DNA from: Thermohalobaculum sp038534135
Lineage (GTDB): Bacteria > Pseudomonadota > Alphaproteobacteria > Rhodobacterales > Rhodobacteraceae
Direction of reading: 5' to 3'
Assembly: GCA_038534135.1 (NCBI GenBank)
Contig: JBCAXJ010000009.1
Location: forward strand, 41,307 to 105,306
DNA length: 64,000 nt
Part shown: positions 1 through 8,352 of the stretch, piece by piece
Position numbering within the stretch: the stretch's first letter is position 1
Layout: each line of letters starts with the position of its first letter
Notes under the pieces: generated by a model
Told to the model about the DNA's origin: nothing
The model's database searches: none
The model's input: the letters and a program-made list of their open reading frames with translations, nothing else
Translations under genes and position numbers: made by a program

Positions 1-711
1 GACGGCTGGATCCGGCCCGAGGCAGCTCCCTTCGGCCTGGTTCGGGATACCATCTCGGCGCGGGTCGATCCGAGGGCCTATGTTGGCGCTCTGGCCCATG
101 CGCTGGGGGCGGATGTGGTGACTAGCGTTGAGGCCCATAGCATTGATTTCGAACGGAAATCTGTGGTGATGGGGGCAGGTGAGATCAGTGCTGGAGCAAT
201 CGTGCTGGCCGCCGGATGGCAGGTCTGGGATCTTCTGGGCGAGGCGGCACCGGGTTTGCGCGGGCAACCGGTCAAGGGGCAGTCGGCGCTGTTCGCGGCC
301 CCTGCCGAGGGTTTGCCGGTCATCTATCAGGACGGGCTCTACATCGTGCCGCATTCCGGCGGGCGGGTCGCCGTTGGCTCGACGTCAGAGAAGCAGTTTG
401 ACGATCCCTTTGCCACGGACGCCAAACTGGATGAAGTGATTGAAAAAGCACGCACTATCTGCCCGGCGCTGAAAGACGCGCGGGTGCTGGAGCGTTGGGC
501 CGGGCTGCGCCCCAAGCCTCCGGGCCGAGAGCCGGTCGTTGGACCTATGCCAAACCATCCGGGGATCTGGTTGGCCGCAGGCGGTTTCAAGATCAGCTTC
601 GGGATTGCCCACGCCGTGGGAGATGTTGTGGTGGATGGGCTGCTTGGCACAATGGCGAAACGGCAGTTGCCGGAGAGCTTCGACCCATCCAGCAGAGCCT
701 TCGCGACGTGA
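1..711 (+). CDS. FAD-dependent oxidoreductase (DAO family), 3' part
   Basis: The reading frame is open from the first base, so the N-terminal FAD-binding Rossmann motif lies outside the window. The visible 236 residues end in the typical D-amino-acid-oxidase/glycine-oxidase tail: GLRPKPPGREPVVGP followed by GIWLAAGGFKISFG, which in this family closes the flavin site. The family oxidises amines or amino acids with FAD and releases imine/keto acid and H2O2. Substrate cannot be told from this part. A thiO-like glycine oxidase or a generic DAO protein are both possible. The gene is followed by a 677-base gap, so it ends its transcription unit. Confidence 0.8.
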   Translation, partial: DGWIRPEAAPFGLVRDTISARVDPRAYVGALAHALGADVVTSVEAHSIDFERKSVVMGAGEISAGAIVLAAGWQVWDLLGEAAPGLRGQPVKGQSALFAAPAEGLPVIYQDGLYIVPHSGGRVAVGSTSEKQFDDPFATDAKLDEVIEKARTICPALKDARVLERWAGLRPKPPGREPVVGPMPNHPGIWLAAGGFKISFGIAHAVGDVVVDGLLGTMAKRQLPESFDPSSRAFAT

Positions 712-1388
712 TTTCGCCGAGGATTAACCTCGTGACTTTCTTCACGTAATTTTCCGTTAACCGGATTTTGGCGGGCTCTTGGGGCAATGTGTCCCGGCCT
801 TGAGCCGGGACCGCTGATGCGGTTTGCGGGCGGTCCCGGGTCTGCGGAGCAGCATGTCATGCTGCACCGCGCACGGGACAGCGCGGCGCTTTCGATTGCA
901 CCCGCCGGGCTTGATCCCGCCGCGATCCCATGCCCCAAATCGGGACGCGTTTTGGGGCGAGGGTGCGTGCGATGAGTGAGGAACAGGCGTTCAGCGAGGC
1001 CGACCGCGCCGCCGCCTAAGACTTCGCCCATCAGATGATCGCACAGGCGAAGCCAGAGCATAGCCAACTTCTGAATCTCAACTCAATCGTTCCCGATAGC
1101 AAACCCCGTGCGCTGACCACCTTGCCAGCGGTGACGCCGGTTCGGTGAGCCGCAGCGCCCGACTCTGAGAGGGCACCCCAAAGCTGACGCGATGCGAAGG
1201 TGGCGCGGTTCTTGCCGCCGATCCCAAATGCCTTAAGGCATCGGCTAAAGATGTCGGGCGGACTGGAAAAATGGCCGGTTTTCGGATAACATAATCCCCG
1301 CGGGAGACAAGCACGCCGCAGGGTTTATCCCGTGCAATAACTGGCTTCTCCGGATCGAGGCACCCTGCTGCGAGGCAGGAGGTTTGCC
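712..1388. other. 677-base gap without a convincing gene
   Basis: It contains a REP-like inverted repeat (791-843). A 15-codon ORF at 972-1019 (MSEEQAFSEADRAAA) is followed in the same frame, after TAA, by another 42 readable codons to a TGA at 1146-1148; this might be a remnant of a small gene, but I do not recognise it. A perfect 14-base palindrome ATGCCTTAAGGCAT lies at 1228-1241. The final bases carry the strong ribosome-binding site AGGAGG for the CBS gene. No RNA gene was recognised. Confidence 0.5.
791..843. repeat. REP-like inverted repeat, copy A
   Basis: The left part GTCCCGG-CCTTGAG-CCGGGAC is a perfect 7-base stem. About 20 bases further comes GGTCCCGGGTC, so two G/C-rich palindromes sit side by side. 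The same arrangement occurs at 45600-45662, where the right-hand stem is intact; here it looks decayed. Intergenic GTCCCGGxCTTGAxCCGGGAC-type elements are, to my knowledge, scattered in many alphaproteobacterial genomes. Confidence 0.6.
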
Positions 1389-1823
1389 ATGAAGGTCAGA
1401 GACATCCTGAGAAAGAAGGGCGGTGCCGTTGAGACGGTGCGACCGGGCGAGACGGTCTCGGCGCTTTGCAAGCGTCTGCGCAATGCGCGGATCGGGGCTT
1501 TGATCGTCAGCCAGGACGGTACGCAGATGGAGGGCATCGTCTCGGAGCGTGACGTCGTCGCCTGCATCGCCGAACATGGCGCCCGTGCCACGACAATGAC
1601 GCTGGCGGACATCATGACGACCCGGGTCACGACCTGTTCGGAAGACGACAACCTATCGCAGATCGCCCGGAAGATGACGGAACAGCGGTTCCGCCACATC
1701 CCGGTGATGAAGGGTGGGCGCCTGACCCGCGTCGTCAGCATCGGCGACATCGTTCAGAACCGCCTGGAGGAAGTCGAACTGGAAGCCGGTGTCCTGCGCG
1801 ATATCGCGCTGGTCAGTCACTGA
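1389..1823 (+). CDS. CBS-domain pair protein
   Basis: This 144-residue protein is almost entirely one Bateman module. The first CBS covers about residues 7-60 (VETVRPGETVSALCKRL, then GALIVSQ, EGIVSERDVV) and the second about 75-135 (IMTTRVTTCSEDDNLSQIA, RHIPVMKGGRLTRVVSIGDIV). Such stand-alone pairs bind adenosine nucleotides or NAD(H) and regulate partners, but the ligand is unknown here. AGGAGG lies 6 bases before the ATG. It is followed after 41 bases by a cytidylate-kinase-like gene on the same strand, suggesting one transcription unit. The spacer between them holds imperfect short repeats of CACAGAG. Confidence 0.85.
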   Translation: MKVRDILRKKGGAVETVRPGETVSALCKRLRNARIGALIVSQDGTQMEGIVSERDVVACIAEHGARATTMTLADIMTTRVTTCSEDDNLSQIARKMTEQRFRHIPVMKGGRLTRVVSIGDIVQNRLEEVELEAGVLRDIALVSH

Positions 1824-1864
1824 CACCACAGAGAGTACAGAGACCACAGACACAGGAGGCAGAC

Positions 1865-2701
1865 ATGCCTGTAATTGCCATGACGCGTGAGATGGGAAGC
1901 CGCGGCAAGGACGTCGCATTGGGTGTGGCGGAGCGCCTGGGGCTCGAGATCGTCCACCACGAGATCGTCGAGCAGTCGGTTGCACGCAAGATGCGGCTGA
2001 CAGAGGGCTCGGTGCATCGGTTCCTGGAAGGCGAGGCGTCACTCTGGGAGCGTTGGAAGATCGATGGGCGCCGGTTGTCGCGCTACACGACCGAGGAGAT
2101 TCTCGAAATCGCGTTGAGTGGGAACGTGATCATTCGTGGCTGGGGTGCTGCCCAGCTTCTGGCCTCGGTGCCGCATGTGGTGGGCGTGCGGGTCTGCGCG
2201 CCGATGAGCGCCCGTGTGACCGAGATGGTGCGCAGGCTGGACGACGTTTCATCGGATGCCGCGCGGGACGAGATCGAGCGCAGCGATGCCGCCCATGACC
2301 GGATCATCCGCAATCACTTCGAGATCGATTGGAGGGACCCGGCCGCCTATGCAATGACGCTGAACACGCAGGCGGTCCCGATCGATGTCTGCGTCGACTG
2401 CATCTGCGAACTGGCGGCTGCTCCGATCTGTGCGGAGACGCCGGAGTCCGTCGGGGCGTTGTCGGACATTCTGGTAACCGAACGCGTCCGGACGGCGATC
2501 GAGGAGCGTGGAAAGCTTGGCCCGCTGAACAGCTCACTCGAAATCGTGACGCGCGGTGGCGAGGTTACGCTGAGCTGCGTCGTGTCGGTCAGCACCGATG
2601 TCGACGCATTGATCGACATGGTGCGCGCGGTGAAGGGCGTCAAATCGGTCAAGAACGAGATCAAGTCGTTGCCGCACACCTACGCGACGTTCGGTGCGTA
2701 G
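1865..2701 (+). CDS. Cytidylate-kinase-like protein with C-terminal BON domain
   Basis: The 278-residue protein starts MPVIAMTREMGSRGKDVA, a P-loop-like start typical of the cytidylate kinase-like family (PF13189). Residues 1-190 follow that fold, including helical stretches around the LID region (RRLDDVSSDAARDEIERSD). Residues about 205-270 resemble a BON domain (VRTAIEERGKLGPLNSSLEIVTRGG, ending VKGVKSVKNEIKSL), a fold linked to envelope or phospholipid binding. The combination suggests a nucleotide- or phosphate-responsive regulator rather than CMP kinase proper. It follows the CBS gene and converges on an MscS channel gene. Ribosome site AGGAGG is 6 bases upstream of the ATG. Confidence 0.75.
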   Translation: MPVIAMTREMGSRGKDVALGVAERLGLEIVHHEIVEQSVARKMRLTEGSVHRFLEGEASLWERWKIDGRRLSRYTTEEILEIALSGNVIIRGWGAAQLLASVPHVVGVRVCAPMSARVTEMVRRLDDVSSDAARDEIERSDAAHDRIIRNHFEIDWRDPAAYAMTLNTQAVPIDVCVDCICELAAAPICAETPESVGALSDILVTERVRTAIEERGKLGPLNSSLEIVTRGGEVTLSCVVSVSTDVDALIDMVRAVKGVKSVKNEIKSLPHTYATFGA

Positions 2702-2712
2702 CCAATTTTGGC

Positions 2713-2737
2713 GGGGCCGTGATCCGGCGGCGGCCCC
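2713..2737. terminator. GC-rich hairpin between convergent genes
   Basis: GGGGCCG and CGGCCCC form a 7-base stem around an 11-base loop between the stops of the kinase-like gene and the MscS gene. A second small palindrome, GCCAATTTTGGC, directly precedes it at 2701-2712. There is no clear U-tract on either strand, so a bidirectional stop is only inferred from position. Confidence 0.4.
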
Positions 2738-2751
2738 GGCCTGATATCGTC

Positions 2752-5064
2752 TTAAGTCTTGGCCGGGTCGGGCATTTTGGCGGCCATCGCGTCCTGGGCG
2801 GCGTGGGCTGCACCCTCGGCGACGGCCTGTTTCTGCTCGGGCGAAAGCTCGGTATCGCTGTCCAGCCCGGGGATGGCGATGCGCACCTCGCGGCGGGCGA
2901 ATTCGATGCCGTTCTCCTCGAACGCCTTCTTGACGCGGTTGTAGATCTCCTTGCGCAGAACAAACTGACGCCCCGGCTTGGCCATGAACTTGCCGCGGAT
3001 GATCATCCCGACATCGTCGAAGTCGAAGACGCCCTGGGACTTGAACGGCTGGAGCAGATCCTCGGCGAACTCCGGCACCTCCATCATCTCCTTGCCGATC
3101 GTCTTGAAGATCTTCTTCACCTTGTTGGGGTCGGTGTCGAACGGGACGGTGAACTTGAGCTTCATGATGACCCAGTCGCGGGAGTAGTTGGTGAGCTTGG
3201 GGATCTCTCCATACGGGATCGTGTGGACCGGGCCCTTGTGGTGGCGCAGCTGCATCGAGCGGATCGAGATTTTCTCGACCGTGCCGACGGTGCCTTCGAC
3301 ATCGACGAACTCGCCGGTTCGGAAGGCGTCATCGACCAGGAAGAATATGCCCGAGACGACATCGGTCACCAGTTTCTGCGCACCGAATCCGATGGCGAGG
3401 CCAACGATCCCGGCGCCTGCCAGCAGTGGCGTGGTGTCGATGCCGATATTGCTGAGCGCGAGCAGGGCGAACAGGACCGCGATCGCGACCTTGAGCACGC
3501 CCAGCACAAGTGGCAGCACAGTCGACATGCGCGAGCCACCGGCACCGCCGCCTTCGCCACCGCCCGGTTCCTCGGAATTCATGTCGATACCCGCAGCCGT
3601 GTGCTCGGCGGCCAGCTTGCGATTGATCCAGAGCGAGACGAGCTCCCAGACCAAGTAGCCGGTCAGCAGAATGAACAGGATCTCGATCAGGCGCCCCGCG
3701 ACCTGTGCACCGACGCCGGATTCCGCAAGACGTGCGAGGTCGAGGCCCCAGAGCCGGGTGATGCCCACCAGCACAATCGCTGTGATCAGCACGCGGCCGA
3801 CGCGAATGAAGCTGCGCTTGGTCGAATGGTGAGCCTGTTCCGCGAGCGCGCCCTCGCCCGACATTGGCGGCACGAGATGGCGTACCAGACCGCGCACGAT
3901 GGTATCGAATGTCGGTGCGAAGATGATGATGATCATCGTCGCGATCGCGGGCGCGACGAGGCCATAGAGACGCTGCGAGGACAGAGCTTCGATGACAACC
4001 CAACTCACCACGATCACGGCGAGCGCCAGCCAGGGGTAGGCATTCGCAACCCAGCGTTCCGAACGCGTGACGTCCTCGTCCTTGCCGAGGAACATCATTT
4101 TCAACCCGTCCTGTGACCGCACGGTCGCGTTGATCAGCACCGCAAACGCGGCGAGATTCAGCCAAAAGCCCAGACGGAGTTGACCCATCGCCACGCCGTG
4201 GCTGGCCAGGAAGGGGATTATGAAGCTCATGAAGCCCCAGATCACCATCACGATCGTGAACTGGCGGTAGAGGAACTTGGCGGTCCAATCGTCGGTGTGC
4301 ACGATGCGAAGCTGCGGCTGGTTCGGAGCTACGAGGAACCGGTTCAGCGTGCGCATCATGCGGGGCAGGATGATCACCCAGAAGACGAAGTATGCCGCGA
4401 TCTGAGCATCCGGGAAGCTGCGCGTGCCGTCCGGGGTCACCGGCGCATCCGAGGACAGCAACATCCTGATCGCCTGTTTTGTGACAATGTAGAAGACCAC
4501 CAGGCCGACGGCGTCCAGGAAAACACGCCGGAGCAACAATCCCAGCGTGGCGCCGAGCCCGTCCGGTGTCTCGTTCTGGATCCGTCGCCGCCAGGGTTTG
4601 GCGATCTGGTCGATGATCCATTCTGCGGCAAGACCGATTGCGATGGCGACAAGCGTCAAGCCGACGAGCAGCCCGACGCCATCCCAGCCGCGCGGCGCGT
4701 GGAAACGTGAGAAGCCTTGGCTGATCCCTCCCGGCAGGTCCGGCACACGGGAAATCGACTGGCCGATGTTGGTCACAACGTCGGTCGCGATCGTCTGCGC
4801 CGATTCGATCACCGAGCGTTGGTTCATGTCCTTTGCTTGGCGCTCGGCGGCCACCGCATCGAGCCGCTCGAGCAGAAGCGCGCGGACATCCGCATCCGAG
4901 AGCTGTGCTACGAGCCCGCGCACCGCCTCGGGCGTCAGCGGATCTGGCAGGACAATCGGTTCGGGCGCCTCGTCCACGGTGGTCGTTGGCAATTGTGCCC
5001 AGGATACCGATGCTGCGAGCGCGAGCATCGTGAAGACGGCAAATATCAGACCGTTGCGAAACAT
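2752..5064 (-). CDS. MscS-family mechanosensitive ion channel, large form
   Basis: A 770-residue inner-membrane channel. Start 5064 is chosen because MFRNGLIFAVFTMLALAASVSWA is a clean signal peptide and CCAGGAG lies upstream; an in-frame extension to 5151 has no support. A periplasmic, Pro/Glu-rich N-terminal region (to about residue 120) is followed by many hydrophobic segments. The MscS pore and beta domain occupy about 525-730 (AGAGIVGLAIGFGAQKLVTD, then GEFVDVEG, GTVEKISIRSMQLR, IPYGEI, LTNYSRDW). The C-terminus has a charged/Ala-rich tail. The family releases solutes on hypo-osmotic shock. It converges with the CBS/kinase-like pair. Confidence 0.9.
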   Translation of the reverse strand: MFRNGLIFAVFTMLALAASVSWAQLPTTTVDEAPEPIVLPDPLTPEAVRGLVAQLSDADVRALLLERLDAVAAERQAKDMNQRSVIESAQTIATDVVTNIGQSISRVPDLPGGISQGFSRFHAPRGWDGVGLLVGLTLVAIAIGLAAEWIIDQIAKPWRRRIQNETPDGLGATLGLLLRRVFLDAVGLVVFYIVTKQAIRMLLSSDAPVTPDGTRSFPDAQIAAYFVFWVIILPRMMRTLNRFLVAPNQPQLRIVHTDDWTAKFLYRQFTIVMVIWGFMSFIIPFLASHGVAMGQLRLGFWLNLAAFAVLINATVRSQDGLKMMFLGKDEDVTRSERWVANAYPWLALAVIVVSWVVIEALSSQRLYGLVAPAIATMIIIIFAPTFDTIVRGLVRHLVPPMSGEGALAEQAHHSTKRSFIRVGRVLITAIVLVGITRLWGLDLARLAESGVGAQVAGRLIEILFILLTGYLVWELVSLWINRKLAAEHTAAGIDMNSEEPGGGEGGGAGGSRMSTVLPLVLGVLKVAIAVLFALLALSNIGIDTTPLLAGAGIVGLAIGFGAQKLVTDVVSGIFFLVDDAFRTGEFVDVEGTVGTVEKISIRSMQLRHHKGPVHTIPYGEIPKLTNYSRDWVIMKLKFTVPFDTDPNKVKKIFKTIGKEMMEVPEFAEDLLQPFKSQGVFDFDDVGMIIRGKFMAKPGRQFVLRKEIYNRVKKAFEENGIEFARREVRIAIPGLDSDTELSPEQKQAVAEGAAHAAQDAMAAKMPDPAKT

Positions 5065-5246
5065 GAGATCGGCTCCTGGGATGATTTCCCCGCTTTGGAC
5101 ATTTGCGCAGAATGGTTCGCTGTCAAGCGACACGGGCGTTCCGTGTGGCACACGGCAACGCGGAATTAACCACGCTGGCGTAGGGCTGCATTGTGTCAGG
5201 CCAGTATGGTCCGGCGGCCCCGAGACGAAGCTGGAAGGCCATTCGT

Positions 5247-6299
5247 ATGTCGCCCTATGCCGAACGTCCCCCCAGGAACTTCTGGAAGACGGGGATTCCG
5301 CGCACTGAAATCGGCAACATCCGCGATCTGTATCATCGCAAGTTCGAAATCTCGGCGAGTGACCGGATCGCGACCGCAGGCTCGTGTTTCGCTCAGCACA
5401 TCACGGCGCGCCTGCGGGCTTCGGGCTATGACGTCATGGACATGGAACCGCCGCCGCCATGGCTGCCGGAAGGGGTTCTGCGTGACCATGGCTACGGTCT
5501 TTTCTCGGCGCGCTACGGCAACATCTACACGGCGCGGCAATTGCTTCAGCTGGCACGCGAAAGTTTCGGTGAGGCGACCCCGGCCCGCACCGTCTGGGAC
5601 CGGAAGGGCCGATACTACGATTCCCAGCGCCCTGCAGTGGATCCGCGTGGTCTGGATAGCGCGGACGAGGTTCTGGCGCTGCGGCTGGAACATCTTCGGC
5701 AGGTTCGTCGGATGTTCGCGAACATGGATGTCTTCGTCTTCACGCTGGGCCTGACCGAGGCATGGATGTCATCGGACGGGTCGACGGTCTATCCCACCGC
5801 ACCGGGGACGATCGCCGGGAAGTTCAACGCCTCGGACTACGTCTTCCACAACTTCACGTTCGACGAGATCGTATCGGATCTGGAAGCGTTTCGGGATCTT
5901 GTAGGGCAGAGCAACCCGGATTTTCGCATGATCCTGACCGTGTCACCGGTTCCGCTGACCGCGACTGCAACGGATGATCATGTGTTGTCGGCGTCGACCT
6001 ATTCGAAATCCGTTCTGCGCGCTGTGGCCGGGCACATGGCGTCAAAGCATGAGAGCATCGAGTACTTCCCATCGTTCGAGTTGATTTCCAGCCACGTCGC
6101 GCGGGGCAAGTTCTTCAACGAGAACCTGCGGACGGTGAACACCGAGGGCGTCGAGGCCGCGATGCGGATGTTCCTGCAACAGCATCCGGTCCTCGACAAG
6201 CATCGCGCGCGCGCCTTCGATCAAACCGAACGCATCGCAGACCCGCTGGATGAAGAGACCCGGTGCGAGGACGAATTGCTGGAGGCCTTTGCGAAATGA
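5247..6299 (+). CDS. GSCFA-domain protein
   Basis: A 350-residue member of the GSCFA family (PF08885). The name-giving motif GSCFA is at residues 45-49 in RIATAGSCFAQHI, followed by TLGLTEAW near residue 175 and by TVSPVP, all characteristic. The family is related to SGNH/GDSL esterases and often sits in polysaccharide or surface-modification loci; biochemical function is unproven. I chose the ATG at 5247 because GGAAGG precedes it by 8 bases and family members begin MSPY; a GTG start at 5193 would add 18 residues. The stop overlaps the next gene's ATG (ATGA), so the two are translationally coupled. Confidence 0.85.
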   Translation: MSPYAERPPRNFWKTGIPRTEIGNIRDLYHRKFEISASDRIATAGSCFAQHITARLRASGYDVMDMEPPPPWLPEGVLRDHGYGLFSARYGNIYTARQLLQLARESFGEATPARTVWDRKGRYYDSQRPAVDPRGLDSADEVLALRLEHLRQVRRMFANMDVFVFTLGLTEAWMSSDGSTVYPTAPGTIAGKFNASDYVFHNFTFDEIVSDLEAFRDLVGQSNPDFRMILTVSPVPLTATATDDHVLSASTYSKSVLRAVAGHMASKHESIEYFPSFELISSHVARGKFFNENLRTVNTEGVEAAMRMFLQQHPVLDKHRARAFDQTERIADPLDEETRCEDELLEAFAK

Positions 6300-7114
6300 C
6301 TGGCACGACACGGGTCTGCGTTCTGGGAAATTCGCATCTGGCTTCGATGAAGTCAGGCTGGGATCAGGTTTCGGACCATGTGGACGGTTATGAACTGACG
6401 TTCTTTGGTGCTCCGAAAGCCATGATGGACGATCTTGTTCTGGAAGGCCGTTTTCTCGTCCCGCAGACTGACAAGCTGAAGGCCAAGCTGCGGATTTTCT
6501 CCGAAGGTTCGGACAAGGTCGATCTCAAACGGTTCGATGCGTTTATCGTCGTTGGCCTGCAGTTCGGACCGCGACGGATTGCGCAACTCTATCGCAGCCA
6601 TCGGTCGATGGCGTTCGAGTGGCGCGAACCGCTGCGAGAGCTGTCGCCGATGGCCGAGAAGGACGAGCCCGTCACGGCGATCTCGGAAAGGCTGTTCTCC
6701 GAGGCGCTGGTCTCCGGTCTGACGGACACGATGGCGGTGCGTCTGATCGAGAACATCCAGTCGGTGACCGAGCGGCCGGTCTATCTGGTGTCAGCCCCGT
6801 TCTTCTCTGAACTGGCATTGGAGACCGGCGATTGGGATACGGTGATCGGCGCGGGCGATGTCTCGCGGCTGGCCCAGCGGTACCGGAAGTTCGTGCGCCA
6901 CGCGGTTCCCGGGGACGTGACGCTGATCCTGCCGCCGAACCGGATGATCCGCCATGGCTTCTTCACGGCGAAGGAATTTGCGGTGCCCGCGCTTGACGAC
7001 GGATTCCAGGATCTGGTCCACGCGAACGCGGATTACGGCGCGGCGATGTTGCGGACGGTTCTGGCCAACATGCGCAAGGCCGCGTTGACGCAAAAGGATG
7101 CCCAGGCCGCCTGA
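6296..7114 (+). CDS. SGNH-like protein coupled to GSCFA gene
   Basis: A 272-residue protein whose ATG at 6296 overlaps the GSCFA stop by four bases. It opens with RVCVLGNSHLASMK: GNSH at residues 11-14 resembles block I (GDS/GNS) of SGNH hydrolases. Near the C-terminus, LVHANADYGAAML resembles the H-x-N-x-x-YG block that supplies a catalytic His in acyl-transferases of this fold. There is no signal peptide and no membrane helix. Together with GSCFA it looks like a two-enzyme glycan acyl- or modification cassette, but no substrate can be inferred. Confidence 0.65.
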   Translation: MTGTTRVCVLGNSHLASMKSGWDQVSDHVDGYELTFFGAPKAMMDDLVLEGRFLVPQTDKLKAKLRIFSEGSDKVDLKRFDAFIVVGLQFGPRRIAQLYRSHRSMAFEWREPLRELSPMAEKDEPVTAISERLFSEALVSGLTDTMAVRLIENIQSVTERPVYLVSAPFFSELALETGDWDTVIGAGDVSRLAQRYRKFVRHAVPGDVTLILPPNRMIRHGFFTAKEFAVPALDDGFQDLVHANADYGAAMLRTVLANMRKAALTQKDAQAA

Positions 7115-7121
7115 TCCGGTG

Positions 7122-7514
7122 TCAGGTGCCGAACGCTCCGAGAATTCCGCCGATCACGGTACAGGCGGCCGCGGCGTAACCGCAATCGATGGCCCAAAGG
7201 GCTTTCGGGCGGTCCGAGAACGCATAGTTCGTCATGATCCAGGGCGCGGTCATGAAGGCGCCGATGCCCAGCCCGCTGATCAGGCCTCCGCTGAAACTGT
7301 CGATCCCGGACATCGCGAAGACGTGCCGCATCATGCCTGCTGTCATCAGGGCTGCGGCAAAGGCGATCACGAACGTCATCGGGTTCTGCGAGGCTTTGAC
7401 GTCTTCTTCCGTCATTCCCACGGCCGTCATCCAGGGCTTCGCGAGGATCATGTACCAGGCCGCCCCGGTCGCAAATCCGCCGGCTGCTGCCAGCAATACG
7501 GCTAGAAGTCCCAC
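7122..7514 (-). CDS. DUF1761 membrane protein
   Basis: A 130-residue protein with four predicted membrane segments. It resembles the DUF1761 family in length and in the N-terminal pattern LLAVLLAAAGGFATGAAWYMILAKPWM followed by MTEEDVKASQNP. The start is a GTG at 7514 with AGGGAGG five bases upstream; longer in-frame versions run into the acetyltransferase gene and have no support. Function unknown; DUF1761 proteins are small integral membrane proteins. It lies 52 bases downstream of a GNAT gene on the same strand and converges with the SGNH-like gene. Confidence 0.75.
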   Translation of the reverse strand: MGLLAVLLAAAGGFATGAAWYMILAKPWMTAVGMTEEDVKASQNPMTFVIAFAAALMTAGMMRHVFAMSGIDSFSGGLISGLGIGAFMTAPWIMTNYAFSDRPKALWAIDCGYAAAACTVIGGILGAFGT

Positions 7515-7566
7515 TTTTGCCTCCCTGGTCTTCAGCCGGGCAAAGCGACGGATGCCGCCGCGCGGC

Positions 7567-8106
7567 TCATGCAGTCCACAGTGCGGGATCCATCCATGGA
7601 TCCGGCAGCGCCAAACGCCCCGCACTTGTCGGCATATTCGCCGATAGTTCCAACGATTGCCAGGCATCCGCCCATTCGGCAGGAATGTCGTATGGCGCCA
7701 GAACCTGCCGCTCGGGCTGGAAGCCGAAGCGCCCATAGTAGTTTGGATCGCCCAGCACGAAGACGCGGCCGATGTCGGACATCTTTAGCCGATCGAGCGC
7801 TGCGCGGACGATCGCTGTGCCAACACCTTGTTTTTGAAAGGCCGGTATGACGCCGAGCGGTGCGAGAAGAGCGTCCTTGCGTGCATCCTTCCGCGCGTCG
7901 CCTTGCACGTCGCAAAAGGTGAAGAGCACATGCGCCACGAGAGTGTCGCCATCGCACGCGATCAGGGAGAGCACGTCGGCGTCGCCCTCGATCAGTGCCG
8001 AAACCGCGGGTCTCAGCTCTTCGTCAGGGAATGCCTGCGGGTAGAGCGCAAGAATGTCGCCGGTCTCATTCGGGCGCGATTCTCGGATGGTAACGGTCGC
8101 CGTCAA
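7567..8106 (-). CDS. GNAT-family N-acetyltransferase
   Basis: A 179-residue GNAT protein close to the YhbS-type acetyltransferases. The acetyl-CoA-binding motif A is visible as LGVIPAFQKQGVGTAIV around residues 84-100, and the terminal motif as VLGDPNYYGRFGFQPE around 115-131. Substrate unknown. The start ATG at 8106 is followed by TATVTIRESRPNE, a normal family N-terminus. The gene probably co-transcribes with the DUF1761 gene. Confidence 0.85.
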   Translation of the reverse strand: MTATVTIRESRPNETGDILALYPQAFPDEELRPAVSALIEGDADVLSLIACDGDTLVAHVLFTFCDVQGDARKDARKDALLAPLGVIPAFQKQGVGTAIVRAALDRLKMSDIGRVFVLGDPNYYGRFGFQPERQVLAPYDIPAEWADAWQSLELSANMPTSAGRLALPDPWMDPALWTA

Positions 8107-8249
8107 ACGAGGGTCCTATGTCGTTGCACTGTTGGTTTCCGGGCCGGGGATCACGATTTTCCCACCCCGTTCCGAATTTGGAGCGTACCGAACTTTGGAC
8201 ATCATGCGAGCGCGTGTCCCGGCCACTGACCTGATGCCACCCCCGAACT

Positions 8250-8352
8250 TAGAGCATTTCTCAGCCAATCTGAATCAGATTGGCGTCGCAAAAATAAGAA
8301 AAATAAGACTTGGAGCACGCGATCCGATGCAATTAGGTCAATCAGTGCTCTA
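8250..8352. repeat. 103-base interspersed-type element with inverted ends
   Basis: The ends are TAGAGCA and TGCTCTA, a perfect 7-base inverted pair. Inside, CCAATCTGA-A-TCAGATTGG forms a 9-base hairpin, followed by an A-rich stretch (AAAAATAAGAAAAATAAGA) and AGCAC...GTGCT. Base composition is far more AT-rich than the surroundings. It looks like a small non-coding repeat of the REP/MITE kind. Its right end supplies the TAG stop codon (8350-8352) of the neighbouring oxidoreductase gene. I recall similar elements from other roseobacter genomes but cannot confirm that here. Confidence 0.6.

Noticed and set aside
1824..1864. CACAGAG-like short repeats between the CBS and kinase-like genes as a CRISPR or regulatory array
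   Set aside because: Only three degenerate copies within 30 bases; probably simple sequence in a short spacer.
2329..4116. 595-codon open frame on the + strand
   Set aside because: Lies opposite the MscS gene and the end of the kinase-like gene; composition is a typical high-GC antisense shadow with runs of Arg, Asp and His, and no ribosome site or domain.
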